Assembly: GCA_002286855.1 (NCBI GenBank)
Contig: NRSV01000041.1
Coordinates: forward strand, 186,001-250,000
DNA: 64,000 nucleotides
DNA from: Bipolaris cookei
Lineage: Eukaryota > Ascomycota > Dothideomycetes > Pleosporales > Pleosporaceae
Reading direction: 5' to 3'
Shown here: positions 1 to 11,600 of the stretch, piece by piece
Layout: the number at the start of each line of letters is the position of its first letter
Numbering within the stretch: position 1 is the first letter of the stretch
Translations under genes and position numbers: made by a program
Notes under the pieces: generated by a model
The model's database searches: none
What the model saw: only the letters and a program-made list of their open reading frames with translations
Told to the model about the DNA's origin: nothing

Positions 1-1099
1 CATGGTGCCATGATATGATTGGGAAAGAGCCAGCTACGACCGTTTTTCTTTTTTTTTTTTTAAAAAAAAATCTCTCCTTTTTTTCTACATCCTTTTTTTT
101 CACTTGCAAAAGTTCGGTCTAGCGAAAAACAGGCGAATTCCGGCAGACGAGATGCTTAAAATATTATAATGCATAATTCGGCGTATATAGGGCATAGCAC
201 ATATGTGTTACAAGATTCAGTGTACAAAGTTCGTTTTTGACAGGCTGTAGTCGGTCCCAGGAAATGCAAAAAATGGTTAGGCGTCTACAGAGAATCACTA
301 TCTAATGCGGATTGTCAGCTTTGCTTGACTTTTTTTTGAATTCTCTCTCCAAGAAGTTAGACTTACCTTAGGGGGTTTTTTTTCACAAGGAGGAGATTTT
401 TGAGGCGGACGGCTATAGGGCAGGACCTAAAGGGTGATTATGACACGAAATACTAGACTGGTTGTCATACCTCATGCAGTGCTTCAGCTTTCGCTTTGTA
501 GATTCGGCGCTTGAAAAAGCCAGGCCCTATGGCAAGCGGTTGAAATGCCACTACGTACTATCGCGCAAGCAGGCTAACAGGTCATTGGGTCCTTTCTCCT
601 TCTTCCGACGATCAAGCATCTATTTCGTACACAACCACACAACTACCGATTACTACATCGGTCTCAAGATCGCTGAGATCGCCGGGGGGAACGTCGCTAG
701 TACTACCACGTACCGGTCCGATCCGCTTCACAAAGCTTGGCAACGAAAACGTCCGTGAGTTGAACAATGTGGATTAGCGATTAGTATACAGCTTTTGATC
801 GAAAAAGTGTAAGAAATGCGTTGGCTCTATCATCGAATAGCGATGTAATAACGAATATTCTACCATCAAAGCGCATATGGAAGATGTCGGTGAAATCGTA
901 GCGTTCAGAGAGGTGACGAGACTGTAAGTACTGTCTGATTACATTCTTGCTAGACAAGGCCTCTCCACCCCTAAGCCCCTAATCGATTTTATCTAGCAGT
1001 AGAAGATATTACAGTATACATCCCACTCAAAAAGCACTAAAAGGTATGGAAGTAAGGGGTGGCAAGACATAAAAGATGAGAAAGGTCTACATAGGAAAC
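1..1099. other. Gene-poor flank, no supported gene
   Basis: This stretch opens with homopolymer runs (T-rich followed by A-rich around positions 44-70, more T runs near 80-100 and 372-384). It contains one open frame at 462-758 on the plus strand (98 codons) that matches nothing I recognise and has no clear intron or promoter context. I see no convincing gene here. The composition fits decayed intergenic DNA next to the broken dehydrogenase that follows. Confidence 0.5.
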
Positions 1100-1870
1100 C
1101 TACCACTCATGCAGCCCACTCTCAGTATCAGTCGTCAAAAACTTCCCTGCATCCGCATCATTCTCTCTATTAACTATCCCAATTAGCGGCGCTGCACCTT
1201 GAATCGTTGGTTTCGCTCCAATGTTCACTTTGGCACGCCGTGTCATATTACTCTCTGTAATACTAGGACAGAACGCGAACATCTTCCAGTCTTTATCTTC
1301 ATACTCAGCGTGCTGACTTGCAGTTGCCATGTTGAGTGCAGCTTTACTCATGCGGTAGGAGTACAATTTGAATTTGTAGATGGAACCCGATTTGTCTAGG
1401 CGTGCAGAGATGGAGCCTAGGACTGAGGACACGTTAATAATACGGGGGGTGTTGCTGTATGTAAGAGGAACGGATTAGTAAAGGTAATGGTACGAGTAAC
1501 CGCTTGGTGGAGGAGTGGAAAGCCTACGCAGAACGGAAAAGGAGCGGCTCGAAAACTTTCACGATGGCACAAGGACCAGCGGTATTGGTAGTAAAGGCGG
1601 CAACGATGAAGTCTTGTATCGAGACGTCGATATAAATCAATTCAACGGTTCCGGGTAAATTCTGAGATTGGAGGTCTTGGACGGCCTTTTCGCCTTTGGA
1701 GGCGCTACGGCTACCGAGGAGAACGTGTCTGGATGCATCGGAGAGGAGTTATTTAGCTAGTTCGAGGCCAATGCTGCTGTTTGCTAGGGGTTGTTAGGTT
1801 TGTATGCCGGTGAGGAATGTGTTGGCTTACCGCCAATGATGAGAATAATGGTCTTGTCAGTGGAAGCCAT
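1100..1870 (-). pseudogene. Short-chain dehydrogenase/reductase relic
   Basis: Three exons can be traced: 1870-1831, 1783-1528 and 1454-1100, joined by introns with GTAAGC and GTAGGC donors. The first exon gives an N-terminal nucleotide-binding strand, and the glycine motif reads GGANSSIG across the junction. The third exon gives INVSSVLGSISARLD and the catalytic-type YRMSKAAL (Tyr-x3-Lys), typical of fungal NAD(P)-dependent SDRs. Two lesions are visible. An in-frame TAA at 1751-1749 interrupts the helix after the glycine motif (ELAK-stop-LLSD), where a Gln codon CAA would fit. About 35-40 residues between the IDVS strand and the TNTAGP segment are missing, including the usual NNAG motif. The joined frame is about 216 codons, against about 250 in intact relatives. 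It is probably non-functional. The original substrate cannot be told. Confidence 0.75.
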
Positions 1871-4800
1871 GCTTAGGATTGAATGGTGTGGTATGCTGAA
1901 TCCAGGTGTCGTAGAGTAGATCGGATTGAGTCGGTTTACATTGCGTCTTTAATTTATACATGATGCGGAGACGTGATCAGGCTTTTGCCTAGAACTTGAG
2001 AAACATGATCTCGCGGTCGATCGGTGAAATCGGAAAACCCAGAGCTACCTTTGGTACGAAATACCAGTACCACCATAGTATTATTTTGAACGAAATCCAA
2101 TAAGATATATACGGTAACTCTAAGTTTACTATACCAAAGTGTATATCTAATAAAATACTGCCAGTGATATTGTAGCAGCAATCAAAGCTTCAAGCAGGCT
2201 TTGGACTGTTGGTGCTGGGCGATCCTATCTCCGACTTCATCCGTCGACCGAGAGACGATGATAAAACGGTAGGCTGAGACAATGGTAGTAGAGCTAATTT
2301 AGTTCCGGAACAACGGATATCTGGGATCCCAGACATCCAGGACACCGAAGCCGTCATAGAAGTGCTTTACTTACTACCCAAGTACTACCAAAACCTAGAC
2401 AAATCTATCCCTCCTGCTGTCCTTATACTTATTACCGTTATTATGGTAGCAAACAAGTCCCCCCTACTATAAGGCACAATAGTAGTTGTATAGACTTTTG
2501 ATAGGTATAGAGGTAAGGTTGAGTTTATGCAAAGGGCTTAGAGCTGAGAAACCGACATGGACAACCTATCGCAGCCGAAACTTGATCATTTTGTAACGTC
2601 TACACTATGTTTTCATTTAGGCTTCCACTTTTCATATAGCAAGAAATAGTTTCATTCTCATTGTACGCAGAGATTGAGAAAAAGGAACTTTCCAAAACAT
2701 TTGGGCATGCAAGCAGGTTGGAGTTTACTTACCATTGTTTTGTACTACTATTATTTTGGCCACCTATCTGTTTCTGCTATTTTTCTTGGTTCTGGCATCG
2801 TGTCGTGGTATCAATAGCTTGTAAAAGGCGTTGAAGAATGTCGCAAAGTTGACCAAATACGTCCTTGGCTGATTTAGCTAACCACTGCTGTGACTGCCAA
2901 CAGTTACAGCTGATAGCTCCAGTAAGGCCTAAAATCTTAGCGTGAGACTGAAGAATGAGAGTAGGAATCATTAGAGCTAATAAGATTGAATTTATACCTA
3001 CAGGAGACACGACTCATACAGATCGTGATATGCAGTTAAACCCGCGATTCAGATTCGGCACCCTTAAAAGGTCTGAGAACTATGCACCAGGGCTAGCCAA
3101 GCATAATTCCTGCACCTCTTAGTCTAGATTTGACACAAAAAGGCTGATACTAGTAGCTCATAGCCAAGGTAGCAACTTCTATTGGACGTCGGAATCCCGC
3201 GAGTGTAAGCTTGGCTATATCAACCCAAAACACCACGAGCCAAGTTTCCAATCTTTTTCCAGATTGGTGGACCGAGATTTTACTCACTCACCAGTATGTC
3301 CGTAAGTATTTTTTGTAAAAACATGTTCATCATGTTGGCATAGATACTAAGGGATGCGGGCAAGTGACAATACCGTTGGTGGAGTGATTTTCATGCAAAC
3401 TACTTTATTTTGACCATCTAGCAGCTCGAGGATATAAGATGTCAATCTTGTGTAATGGCCAGATATACAAAAACAAATGTATCAAACTTTCCTCCACAAG
3501 TCACTGTTAGGCTAACAAACACCCAGGTGGAGGAATATGGGTTGTTGCATTAAAAAAAGTGGCATGCACGCCAACATGCATATTTTAAATCGCATATGGG
3601 GAGCATATATACTTGTGATTAACAGCGTATATATTCCCACGGTGTGTACGCTGGAGATCTCCGGGCAGGGTGGATCCACCGGCGAACTAGCAAAAGATGG
3701 ACAAAGTATAAACCTAAAGCATGTCAGCGACTCCCGCCAAACAGGCGGAGATGAGGGTCCAGACAAAAATATATCTTTTACAGTTAGTATTAGATATTGG
3801 CAAGAATGGGCAGAACCCAAACAGTCTCATGTCTCAAGCATGCAAACAATGGTGCTGTGGCAGAACTTTGCCGTGCAAGTGGATCACATGAAAGGGTATG
3901 TATACTTGCCTATCTTAAAACGTTTTCTAGGTATCATTAAAATGATGAAATGTTCAATTAGCACTCTCAAGGTGTTCTATTCAGCTGGCGCAGCACGTCT
4001 ACAACCCATGACTGAGGCCACCCCAAACAATAACACGGGCCTAGGGCAACTCCAAGTTAGAATCCTGAAGAAACCAACAGAGAAGACGAGCATTGACCTC
4101 AACGGGTATCAGGGGCCTATTCCTTTTCAGGGCGAATGACAGATTTACGGAGGTGTTTTCGTGGAAGTTAGCACGGATGGATGCGTTAGCTTGCACGGCT
4201 ATGGCAACTAGTTAGCTACTGCCACTCGATATCGATAGAGTAAATACATCCATTTTGCAGATCATATTGTGCATAATGAGAGCGAGATACGTCGAAAGTC
4301 GCGGGAAACCCGTGTTACAAGTATGGAGAAGAATTTCCTTCACGACAAGCGACGTGGGGCCGGGAAACAAACAGGTCCTTGCCAACAAGTGATGATCAAC
4401 GCGCGATGCAGATGACGCGGCAGGCGCCATGCCGAGACGGTACGGTTAGTGGTGTCAGGCTCGGCAGATGGTGACAGTCATCACAGGCGGAGTTGATATC
4501 AGAATCTGGCAAGAGGGCAGAATGGTGGAATTGGCCAAGGCAATGAGTACATGAAGCGGAAGGTATGAGGGTACTGCAATTGGTCTGTTCATTGGCTACA
4601 GTCTCAGCATTGGTTCCTACTTCGCTCTACTCAGTGAGATGCATAAATTCTGCAGTATTAGTCTCTCATCACTTTCTAATCCCATGTCCTACAGGCTACA
4701 TGCCTTTTGCCCATTAGCGTCCTGACCGAGTATACAGCCCGCCTAACAAGGAAGCAAGTGGCGAAGCGGGAAATGCGGGATCAAGCAAGTTTGTGAAAAA

Positions 4801-4989
4801 AGACTTTAGACATGTACTATAATTGTATTAGAATGACAAAGGACACGACACATTGTAAGGACATGTAGCATATTCTTGTGTTCGCTACATTCAATAAGAC
4901 ACTGTGGTGCATGTGAAATGCATCATCGTATTCTGAGAAAGGTCTAAGATGTCACACATGTCGAATTTGATGGTCTTTCCAAGTACCTC
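1871..4989. other. AT-leaning gene-poor region
   Basis: More than 3 kb separates the dehydrogenase relic from the end of the RPAP1-like gene. It contains TA-rich patches (for example around 2080-2170 and 2380-2480) and short open frames on both strands, none with recognisable domains. A 77-codon minus-strand frame at 2777-3010 and a 200-codon plus-strand frame at 3537-4139 are the longest. The texture resembles decayed repeat DNA, but no terminal repeats or transposase motifs could be read. Confidence 0.5.
3537..4139 (+). CDS. Hypothetical ORF, doubtful
   Basis: This is a continuous 200-codon frame. No signal peptide, domain or repeat is recognised. A possible intron (GTATGT at 3897, several acceptors up to about 3960) lies inside a less protein-like segment, so a shorter spliced product is conceivable. 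It sits alone in a gene-poor, AT-leaning region with no neighbour that would explain it. It may be a chance frame, a remnant, or a lineage-specific gene. Transcript evidence would decide. Confidence 0.2.
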   Translation: MGCCIKKSGMHANMHILNRIWGAYILVINSVYIPTVCTLEISGQGGSTGELAKDGQSINLKHVSDSRQTGGDEGPDKNISFTVSIRYWQEWAEPKQSHVSSMQTMVLWQNFAVQVDHMKGYVYLPILKRFLGIIKMMKCSISTLKVFYSAGAARLQPMTEATPNNNTGLGQLQVRILKKPTEKTSIDLNGYQGPIPFQGE

Positions 4990-6396
4990 TTACACAGCAT
5001 GCCTCCTCCTTCCCCCGCCCCTTCGCCAGTTCCACAGTGCCTCCTGCGCAAACGTGCGCGCAGTAAGATGTCCTCTCTCCTTGTTCGCTTCCTCCGTCAA
5101 AGTCTCAATCACTCTCCCCTCTTCAATACACTGCCACAACCCGCCCGCTATAGCACTTCCCACATCCTCCTCAACCCACACCACATCCTCCTCAACCCAC
5201 ACCACATCATCATCATCCTCTTCTACATCCGGATTCTTGGCTACTCGCACAGGCCCGTCTGTTTTCTGGGCGCTCTCAACGCCAAACTGGCCTTTTCCGA
5301 GACGGTATAGAATCCTTCCTAGCGTTTGGTACGCAATGCAGCGCTGGCTGGGGACTTTACTCCTTGCTGTGACTGCTAGCTCTGGTATTGTGTATCCTGC
5401 TGCTTCGGGGGCTTCGGCGTGGTGGTGCAGCCCTCTGTCGGTCGGAATTTCTCTCGCCACGCTGGGCGCGAGCAGGTTTCCCTCAAAGTCGAAGCGGATT
5501 TCAGCAGGGTTGAGGGCGGTTTGAGAAGGGTGATATGGCGATTTTTTGTCGGAGGGATCGATGGGGGACATCCAAGATAACTTGGAGGGATCGTAGGCGA
5601 GGTTGGGAAAGTATTTCTCGTGCAAATTCTTGAGGAAGGCTGGGTCGTTAGGATCGAGGTCAGGCGGTTGTGGGGGTCGGGGGAAGTGTATTGAGTCGTC
5701 TGTTTGCTGCTCTAGGGCGGATCTTACGGCGTCGGAGGAGGTTTCGGTGGCGGATACAGAGGGGGCAGTTGTGGATTCTGGCAACTTGGACTCGTCCGCA
5801 GGTTCTGACGCTGCAAAAGAAACCCTTTTTGTGATTGTGGCTTTTATCTGTATCTCTTCTCCGGCTTTTTCGGTCGTAGGTGTTGTAGCCGTAGGTGCTG
5901 GTGGCGCAGCATCAAAGTCGCGCTCATTGCTTCCCTGGTCGATATTGGACCGCAACAGCAGTTTCTGTAATAGCGCCGGATTAAGACTTGCCATGAGCTC
6001 TTGTCGCTCTTGCTCAATCTCGGCGTCAGACATGGCCGCAATGGTTCGCCTATTTTCCTCATCGATGGCTCTTCGTTCCTCGTCTGGGTCTGGGGCAAAG
6101 GCGCTCTGTGGGTTAGGCCGGGGTGCTGCAGCAGCCTGTTTTTCTTTTGCAGCGCGCTGCTGCTTAAAGGCAGATACTCTCGGAGTTCGTTTCTTGTGTG
6201 CTGGGAAACCGTTCACGTTGGGCTTAGGTGAGGGCGCGACTGGGGGGTTAGCTGATGATGAATCGCGCTCTTGAATATCGCCCACAAAAGCGGGGAATGA
6301 GGGCATGGGAAGCACATTTTGTTCCTCTGGCTCCAGTTTCTCGACTGTGCCGGTATCAAAGTTGAGGTTGACGCGTTCACCTCTTTGGAACTCCAT
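4990..6396 (-). CDS. RBA50: RPAP1/Rba50-like RNA polymerase II-associated protein
   Basis: A single-exon frame of 468 residues. The start is placed at 6396 because that ATG sits in a near-perfect context (CCACCATGG). An upstream in-frame ATG at 6474 would add 26 poorly structured residues. The N-terminal half contains the RPAP1_N-type segment (AEIEQERQELMASLNPALLQ). The C-terminal half has the RPAP1_C-type core (RFDFEGNLLAP, then YTIPELAVTARS and QRCIAYQTLGRILYRL). Members of this family help assemble or import RNA polymerase II and bind its subunits. The middle is disordered and rich in Pro, Ala and Ser. Near the C-terminus an acidic tract contains a perfect tandem duplication of a VVWVEED-type unit. 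The protein is much shorter than animal RPAP1, as expected for fungi. Confidence 0.85.
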   Translation of the reverse strand: MEFQRGERVNLNFDTGTVEKLEPEEQNVLPMPSFPAFVGDIQERDSSSANPPVAPSPKPNVNGFPAHKKRTPRVSAFKQQRAAKEKQAAAAPRPNPQSAFAPDPDEERRAIDEENRRTIAAMSDAEIEQERQELMASLNPALLQKLLLRSNIDQGSNERDFDAAPPAPTATTPTTEKAGEEIQIKATITKRVSFAASEPADESKLPESTTAPSVSATETSSDAVRSALEQQTDDSIHFPRPPQPPDLDPNDPAFLKNLHEKYFPNLAYDPSKLSWMSPIDPSDKKSPYHPSQTALNPAEIRFDFEGNLLAPSVAREIPTDRGLHHHAEAPEAAGYTIPELAVTARSKVPSQRCIAYQTLGRILYRLGKGQFGVESAQKTDGPVRVAKNPDVEEDDDDVVWVEEDVVWVEEDVGSAIAGGLWQCIEEGRVIETLTEEANKERGHLTARTFAQEALWNWRRGGGRRRHAV

Positions 6397-7258
6397 GGTG
6401 GCTGGCACGGTGGTGTTGTGGTGTAGTATGGTATGCAAAAGTTCCCTAGTGAGGTGCGGGATAGACCCTTGCATGTGGGGCAGCTCGTCATAGCAGCCGG
6501 CGCGACATCACGCTTCACGCCTACTGCTGGGCTTCCCTAACCCCACCATGCTCCAATCACCCAGCGCATCTGTCCAGCAAATGTATATGGAGTAAGTATG
6601 CATTCCAACTATTAATGCATTCAATGTCTCGGCCATGCTCGTGAATTCTGTCTGGAGAACGTAATGAGATGTATACCCCATCAACAAAAAAGAAATACAT
6701 GTCCGTGCTCGGGTCACAACACCAAGGTGACGCAACCTCGATAGCTCCCAACTTTGCAGCTGTGCATCTCAGCCAAAACACGATATTTTTAAATGATCTT
6801 TTATGAAAATGACACCTCCACCTTCAAAGAAGCGACTCCTGAATTATCATATTTACACCCCAGCGCGTGCTCGATTTTTTCAAGCTATTGATCAGCGTGG
6901 AGATAGGACTAAGCGCGACATCTACCGCGACTTCAACATCCCACATACTACTGCATATCGACTCCTTCAACAGCGCAATAAATACAGAAAACTTGTTGGC
7001 CGCCGCTCAAAACTTCGCGAATACAAAAAGAGAATAGAGACATTGGCTCTGGCCGACCGAGAAAGGATTCAAATAAGACTCCACAGCAAATGCACAATGC
7101 TCCACAGACTATTCGAACGAGAAAGGTAGAACACCAGGCAGACCTACCCCGCATACCCCACGTATCCCACCATCAATCCCTACCGCTTGATCGCTCGTCG
7201 ACTCTCCTCCCACACCTCTCCCAAACCTCCATCACCAATTCCACCAAACCCGCCAACA
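6397..7258. promoter_or_regulatory. Head-to-head intergenic region, RBA50/GLO1
   Basis: This 862-bp interval separates the divergent RPAP1-like and glyoxalase genes and must carry both promoters. It also holds the truncated helix-turn-helix frame at 6803-7129, so part of it looks inserted. The last 100 bases before the GLO1 start are strongly C-rich on the plus strand, typical of fungal 5' untranslated leaders. No specific factor site is claimed. Confidence 0.4.
6803..7129 (+). pseudogene. Truncated HTH protein, possible Tc1/mariner transposase remnant
   Basis: A 108-codon frame rich in Arg and Lys. Residues about 20-60 read like a helix-turn-helix (TPARARFFQAIDQRGDRTKR followed by DIYRDFNIPHTTAYRLL), the arrangement seen at the N-terminus of fungal Tc1/mariner-type transposases. 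A very basic helix follows. The frame stops before any DDE catalytic domain, and no such domain is found downstream, because glyoxalase I begins 130 bp later. The simplest reading is a 5' fragment of a transposase left in the RBA50/GLO1 promoter. A small DNA-binding protein derived from one cannot be excluded. The family assignment rests on pattern resemblance only. Confidence 0.4.
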
Positions 7259-8011
7259 ATGTCCTCCCCCAACCCAAACTTCCCCCCAGCCCCCTACGAA
7301 TCCGGCACGCACATCGCCCCCCCCCCGCGCCCCCCCTCCCCCGCAACCGCGGGCTACAGCCTAAACCACTTCATGATGCGCATCAAAGACCCTCAAAAAA
7401 CCCTACGATTCTACTGCGACTGCCTTGGCATGCACGTCGTCTTTATATTCAACGCCGGACCATGGGTTATATATTATCTCGGAGGGCGAGACGTGGGTAC
7501 GTTCATCCCCCTTCCTTCAGCATGCCAATTAGGATATGCAAAATAACAAAGACGACAAACAGATATGCAAAACATCCGCCAAAAACAAGGCCTCCTAGAA
7601 CTCTACCACATCCCCGCCGATATCTCCACCCCTTACGTCTCCGGCAACGACTACTCCGCCCCGGGAGTAGGCTTCGGTCACATCGGCTTCACAGTCCCCG
7701 ATGTAGACGAGGCGACGAAGCGCGTGCAGAGTTTCGGGTTCGAAGTTATTAAGCCGTTGGACGAGGCGCGAGAGGACCAGATGGCGGTTCCTGACGAGGT
7801 GGTGCAGGGGAGGTGGGGGGAGGTGGTGGAGGGATATAAGAATGTGTTTAAGCAGCTGACTTTTGTGAAGGATCCGGATGTGAGTGTACCTTTTTTCTTT
7901 TGAAAAAGACGGGGGATGATGCAGGGGATGTGTGAGTGTAAGCTGACGCTGATGCAGGGTTATTGGGTTGAACTTATTCCGCCAAAGTTCAGAGCGCTGG
8001 GTGAAGAGTAA
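7259..8011 (+). CDS. GLO1: Glyoxalase I (lactoylglutathione lyase)
   Basis: Three exons (7259-7496, 7563-7879, 7958-8011) encode 202 residues. The enzyme isomerises the hemithioacetal of methylglyoxal and glutathione to S-lactoylglutathione, in the cytosolic methylglyoxal detoxification pathway. All four metal ligands of the family can be seen: His37 (LNHFMMRIKD), Glu92 (GLLELYH), His119 (GFGHIGFTV) and Glu190 (GYWVELIPP). The chain has the length of a single-copy glyoxalase domain pair rather than the duplicated yeast form. The N-terminal 30 residues are Pro-rich and probably disordered. An upstream in-frame ATG at 7187 would add 24 Arg/Ser/Pro residues that could act as a mitochondrial presequence. 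The 7259 start is preferred for its CAACAATG context. Introns have GTACGT and GTGAGT donors. Confidence 0.93.
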
Positions 8012-8671
8012 AGAAGCGCGGGGGTTGGTTAAGGGGAAAGGACTTGTTTATTCGTGCGTGGCTCTACTGGTGAGTTGAGTGGCTATCTAGAAGCGCATTT
8101 GTATGCTACGCTGACACGAGTTCAAAAGAAGATATCCCATTTGCATCAACCCATATTAGCGACAAAACCTGGAAAGTACAGGAGTCTTAAAAAGAAAGAG
8201 CAAAACTGAGCGGCTTCAGAATACCATCATCACGTACGAGACCAGCACATCTAGCATCGTCTACCACTCTATTCATGGCCTCTACATGCTGTGTCCAGTG
8301 TCGAAACAAGTCGTAACATGAGTATGCATTACCTCTTCCTCAAAAGTGTGATTGGCACTGTTCAAAACTGCAAAGTCCATCCACCGCCCCGGTCCTACAT
8401 ACAGCGAACCCAGTTTTGCTTCAACCAAAGCCACACACCCACACTCCTAAGCCTCCTCGGAGACCCCAAGATATGAGCTTGCTTTCTTGATCAGGGATGC
8501 TAAGCTCGTGCCTATTTTCTTTCCGGCAAGAACGCAGTCCTATTTGTGCGAGCCGTGTGGTTATACAACGCACATGGTTTTGTGATATGTCTGTGGGAGA
8601 TCGATGAGGACGAGCTGCCATGTCAATGTCATACAAGCGGAGAATAAAGGGGTATGGCGCTCTAAAAGAGC
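8012..8671. other. Convergent intergenic region GLO1/UBP2
   Basis: 660 bp between two gene 3' ends. Only short open frames are present and none is convincing. It presumably holds the two 3' untranslated regions and poly(A) sites. Confidence 0.5.
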
Positions 8672-11600
8672 TCACACCTTCTCCACACCCTCAATGACTG
8701 GCACGTTTGCCGCGTCCACAGGCTCCAGGTCTGGCAACTCATCATCCGCGTCGTCGGCGATGTCCTCCATCTCAATGTCTTTTCTCTCCACATTGGGTTG
8801 CTCAGGATGTCGACACACAGCCTCTGTGTACTGTTCTGCCAAGTCTGCCCGGACATACACCACACCTGTGCTGACCTTTGGCCTCTTGCCTTCTTCTTTG
8901 TCCAGGACCGCACTCTCATCTTCGACCCTTTCCACTCTGTCATCGTTGTAGCTTCGCCATTCCTTGTTTTGGAAATCGTAAATGTAGATCCAGTAGTGTC
9001 CGCCCTTGACATCGCCACGATGTACAAACACGGCATGTAGTCGATATGGGACCGAGGTGCAGTCACGAAAGACGTTGTTGATCTCCGATTCCAGTGTCGT
9101 CATCTGGTCATCAATACCAGAAAGTTCCAATGCGTAATCAGAGGCGCGTTTGTGGAGAGTGTCCGAGAGCTCCGGGGGAGGTGTCAGCAGGCTACCTGGC
9201 CGATCTTGGTCTTCGGAACTATCCGAAGACAAGCTCTGAATGAAATCACTAGTAGCGTCAAGGCACTCCGGTAGGTTCATGCCCTCGATTCCACTGGTTT
9301 GTAGTTTTGTCCGCTTTGCGTCCAGCTCTCGTAGCTGCTTTTGCTTTGCCCATTGCGCTTTGCGGAGTTCCAGCAGCTGTGACTCGTCTAAGGTTGGTGT
9401 CCTTGCCAAGTAACGGTCGAGGTACATGGTCTTCTCAAGACCAATATGTGAGTGGTCGTACACCGGTTGGCCCTTTTCGTACTGCAGCCGCTTTACGTTG
9501 ATGATCTGAATGGGCGCGGCCTGTTCAACGTAATCATATCTCGTACCGCCACCGCCTTCGATCTCGCCAAGACCGAAATCCTCGTCCAGAGTAGCATAGA
9601 GCGAGCGGTCGCGGCGACCAGTAGCAACAAGGAAATGGTCTCGGAGCTCTTGGTTCTTCTGAAATCCGTCTGGTTTCTCCATGACTGTCGTAACGTCGCC
9701 AAAGAAAAGCTTTTTGATAGCATCTCCTTGCTCGCCTTCTCGCAATACGCTATCACCGGTGATTGCACAGGATATCAAATCAAAGATGTTCGCCATAACT
9801 TCTGCTGCGTCTTGCTGTCGAGCACTCTCTTCAATTCGGCCAATTTTTGTGCTTGACTGAACAGCGGGTTTGGGGGCGGGTTTAGGATCTGCTCGCGGTG
9901 GGACTGGAGGTGGCCGTGTTGGCGGTGCAGGAACATCATTCTCGTCCTCTTTTGTAGAGCCATCCTCACGGCTGGAGGTGTCCTCCTTCATCTCCGAGTT
10001 TATGGGATTGATTGTCGGCGTGTCGGTGTTATCCATAAAAGTGTCCGTGGAATCAATCTCATTCTTGATGATGGATCCGGCAGGCAGTTCGACGGGAGTC
10101 AGCTGGCCCTCAGCAGATGGTAGCATAGGACCACTGATCACCGCCCCATCAATGGTACCAAGACCTATGCCTGAAACGACTTCTGGATTCTGTATTTCTG
10201 CTTCCTCGGAAATGTCTGACTTGCATAGTGCGAGTGAAGCTAGGTCGATTTCAGGTTGTACGGTGTCTGTGGGTGCCTTGATCATCCGCTCGAAGAAAGC
10301 CCGCAACTCACGAACGACTAGACAAGGTTAGTATGGATTCTTGTGGATTCGAAATATACTAACATTTCTGCGCAGTCAACACCCTCTCCGGGGTGACTGC
10401 CATACGTCCAACCTTCTTGTCTTTCAGAGCCTCCGGGGAGGGATCTTGCAGGTGATCCTCACAGTTGAGGATAAGGTCCCGTAGGGGTTTGATGGTGAAC
10501 AGGAATTGAAGTACGCTATTCAGATAGCACGTGTTGCCAATGTTGCGAAGACCGACAGGCCATGATTCGAGAGGATAGTTGTTGCGCCGCACTACAGGCA
10601 TGGGAGTGTTGGGAGGGCGGTTGCCGAATCTCTGAGTCTGGTCTTGCTGGATGAGCGCATGCGCTTTCTCCATTCTCGCTCTCTCACTTGTGCCAAGCTC
10701 ATAGGTGCTGAGCAGGGAATCTAGCACAGCTGGATCGAGCGCAACGCTTCGATCAGAAACTTGGAAGTGAGCGTAGGCGTCGCCCAGGTCCATTTCGGGT
10801 TCGGACATGGTGCCGAACTTGAGGAAGTGCTGTAGTCGTTCGCTTTGCCGGTGGTCCGCTATAATTTGTAGTGCTTTTTGTGCGGTTTCTACCTCTGCTG
10901 GATTGTCTTGAGTCTAGTGCGGATCAGCGTTTGTTCCAAGGCAATCAGAATTGTGCACGGACCTTTAGTGAGTACATGGTCTGGACAAAGTCATCCGCTG
11001 TGGTAGGGTCAAGCTCAAACCATGCCATGGCTTGGTCGTAAGTTTCAATAGACCCTGCCGCCTCTGCCCTTATCCTCTCACTATCACGCACGTCTCCGAG
11101 AACTCGCAACTGCTTTCGTGCTTCCTCGGCTTGCAGAGGGCTGATATCAGATAATCGAGATTTGAATGAACCAATAATGTGCTCGTCGCCGATGACACTC
11201 GCATGCGCCGGATTGATGCCAAAGTACTGATATGCGCGCTGGGCGTCCCGCTTGCTAATGAGTCCCTGAGAGGCCAGCAGGGCAACCTGGACCCCAAGTG
11301 TCTCACTTTGGCGGCCCGCAGCGAGATCCTGCAAGCATTCAAAATAATAGTCTTTGTTATCAATGTCTACAGCGACTTGACGAGAGAAAGCAAAAAGAAT
11401 CAGTGAGTCGTCAAAGTCAGCCAAAGCGCCTAAGCTAGCATAATACCTGTTTAATGTCAGCATATGAAAATACTTGATTAACATCGAGGCGGGATACGCA
11501 CGGGTGATCCTCTTCATGGCTTGTGATGCGGGTTTCGCGGCCCTTTGCCTTTGCATCTACAGAATCTGTCAGTATCAACATATAACGAGACATGCAGAGT

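Noticed and set aside
44..70. T-run followed by A-run as a terminator or origin
   Set aside because: Homopolymers are common in fungal intergenic DNA and nothing adjacent supports a role.
5603..6274. 223-codon plus-strand frame
   Set aside because: Antisense shadow of the RPAP1-like gene; Ser/Ala/Gly-rich with no family features.
7090..7752. 220-codon plus-strand frame over GLO1
   Set aside because: Out-of-frame shadow crossing GLO1 exons and an intron; Arg/Pro/His-rich product.
9452..10331. Plus-strand frames opposite UBP2 (134 and 153 codons)
   Set aside because: Antisense shadows of a clearly coding exon.
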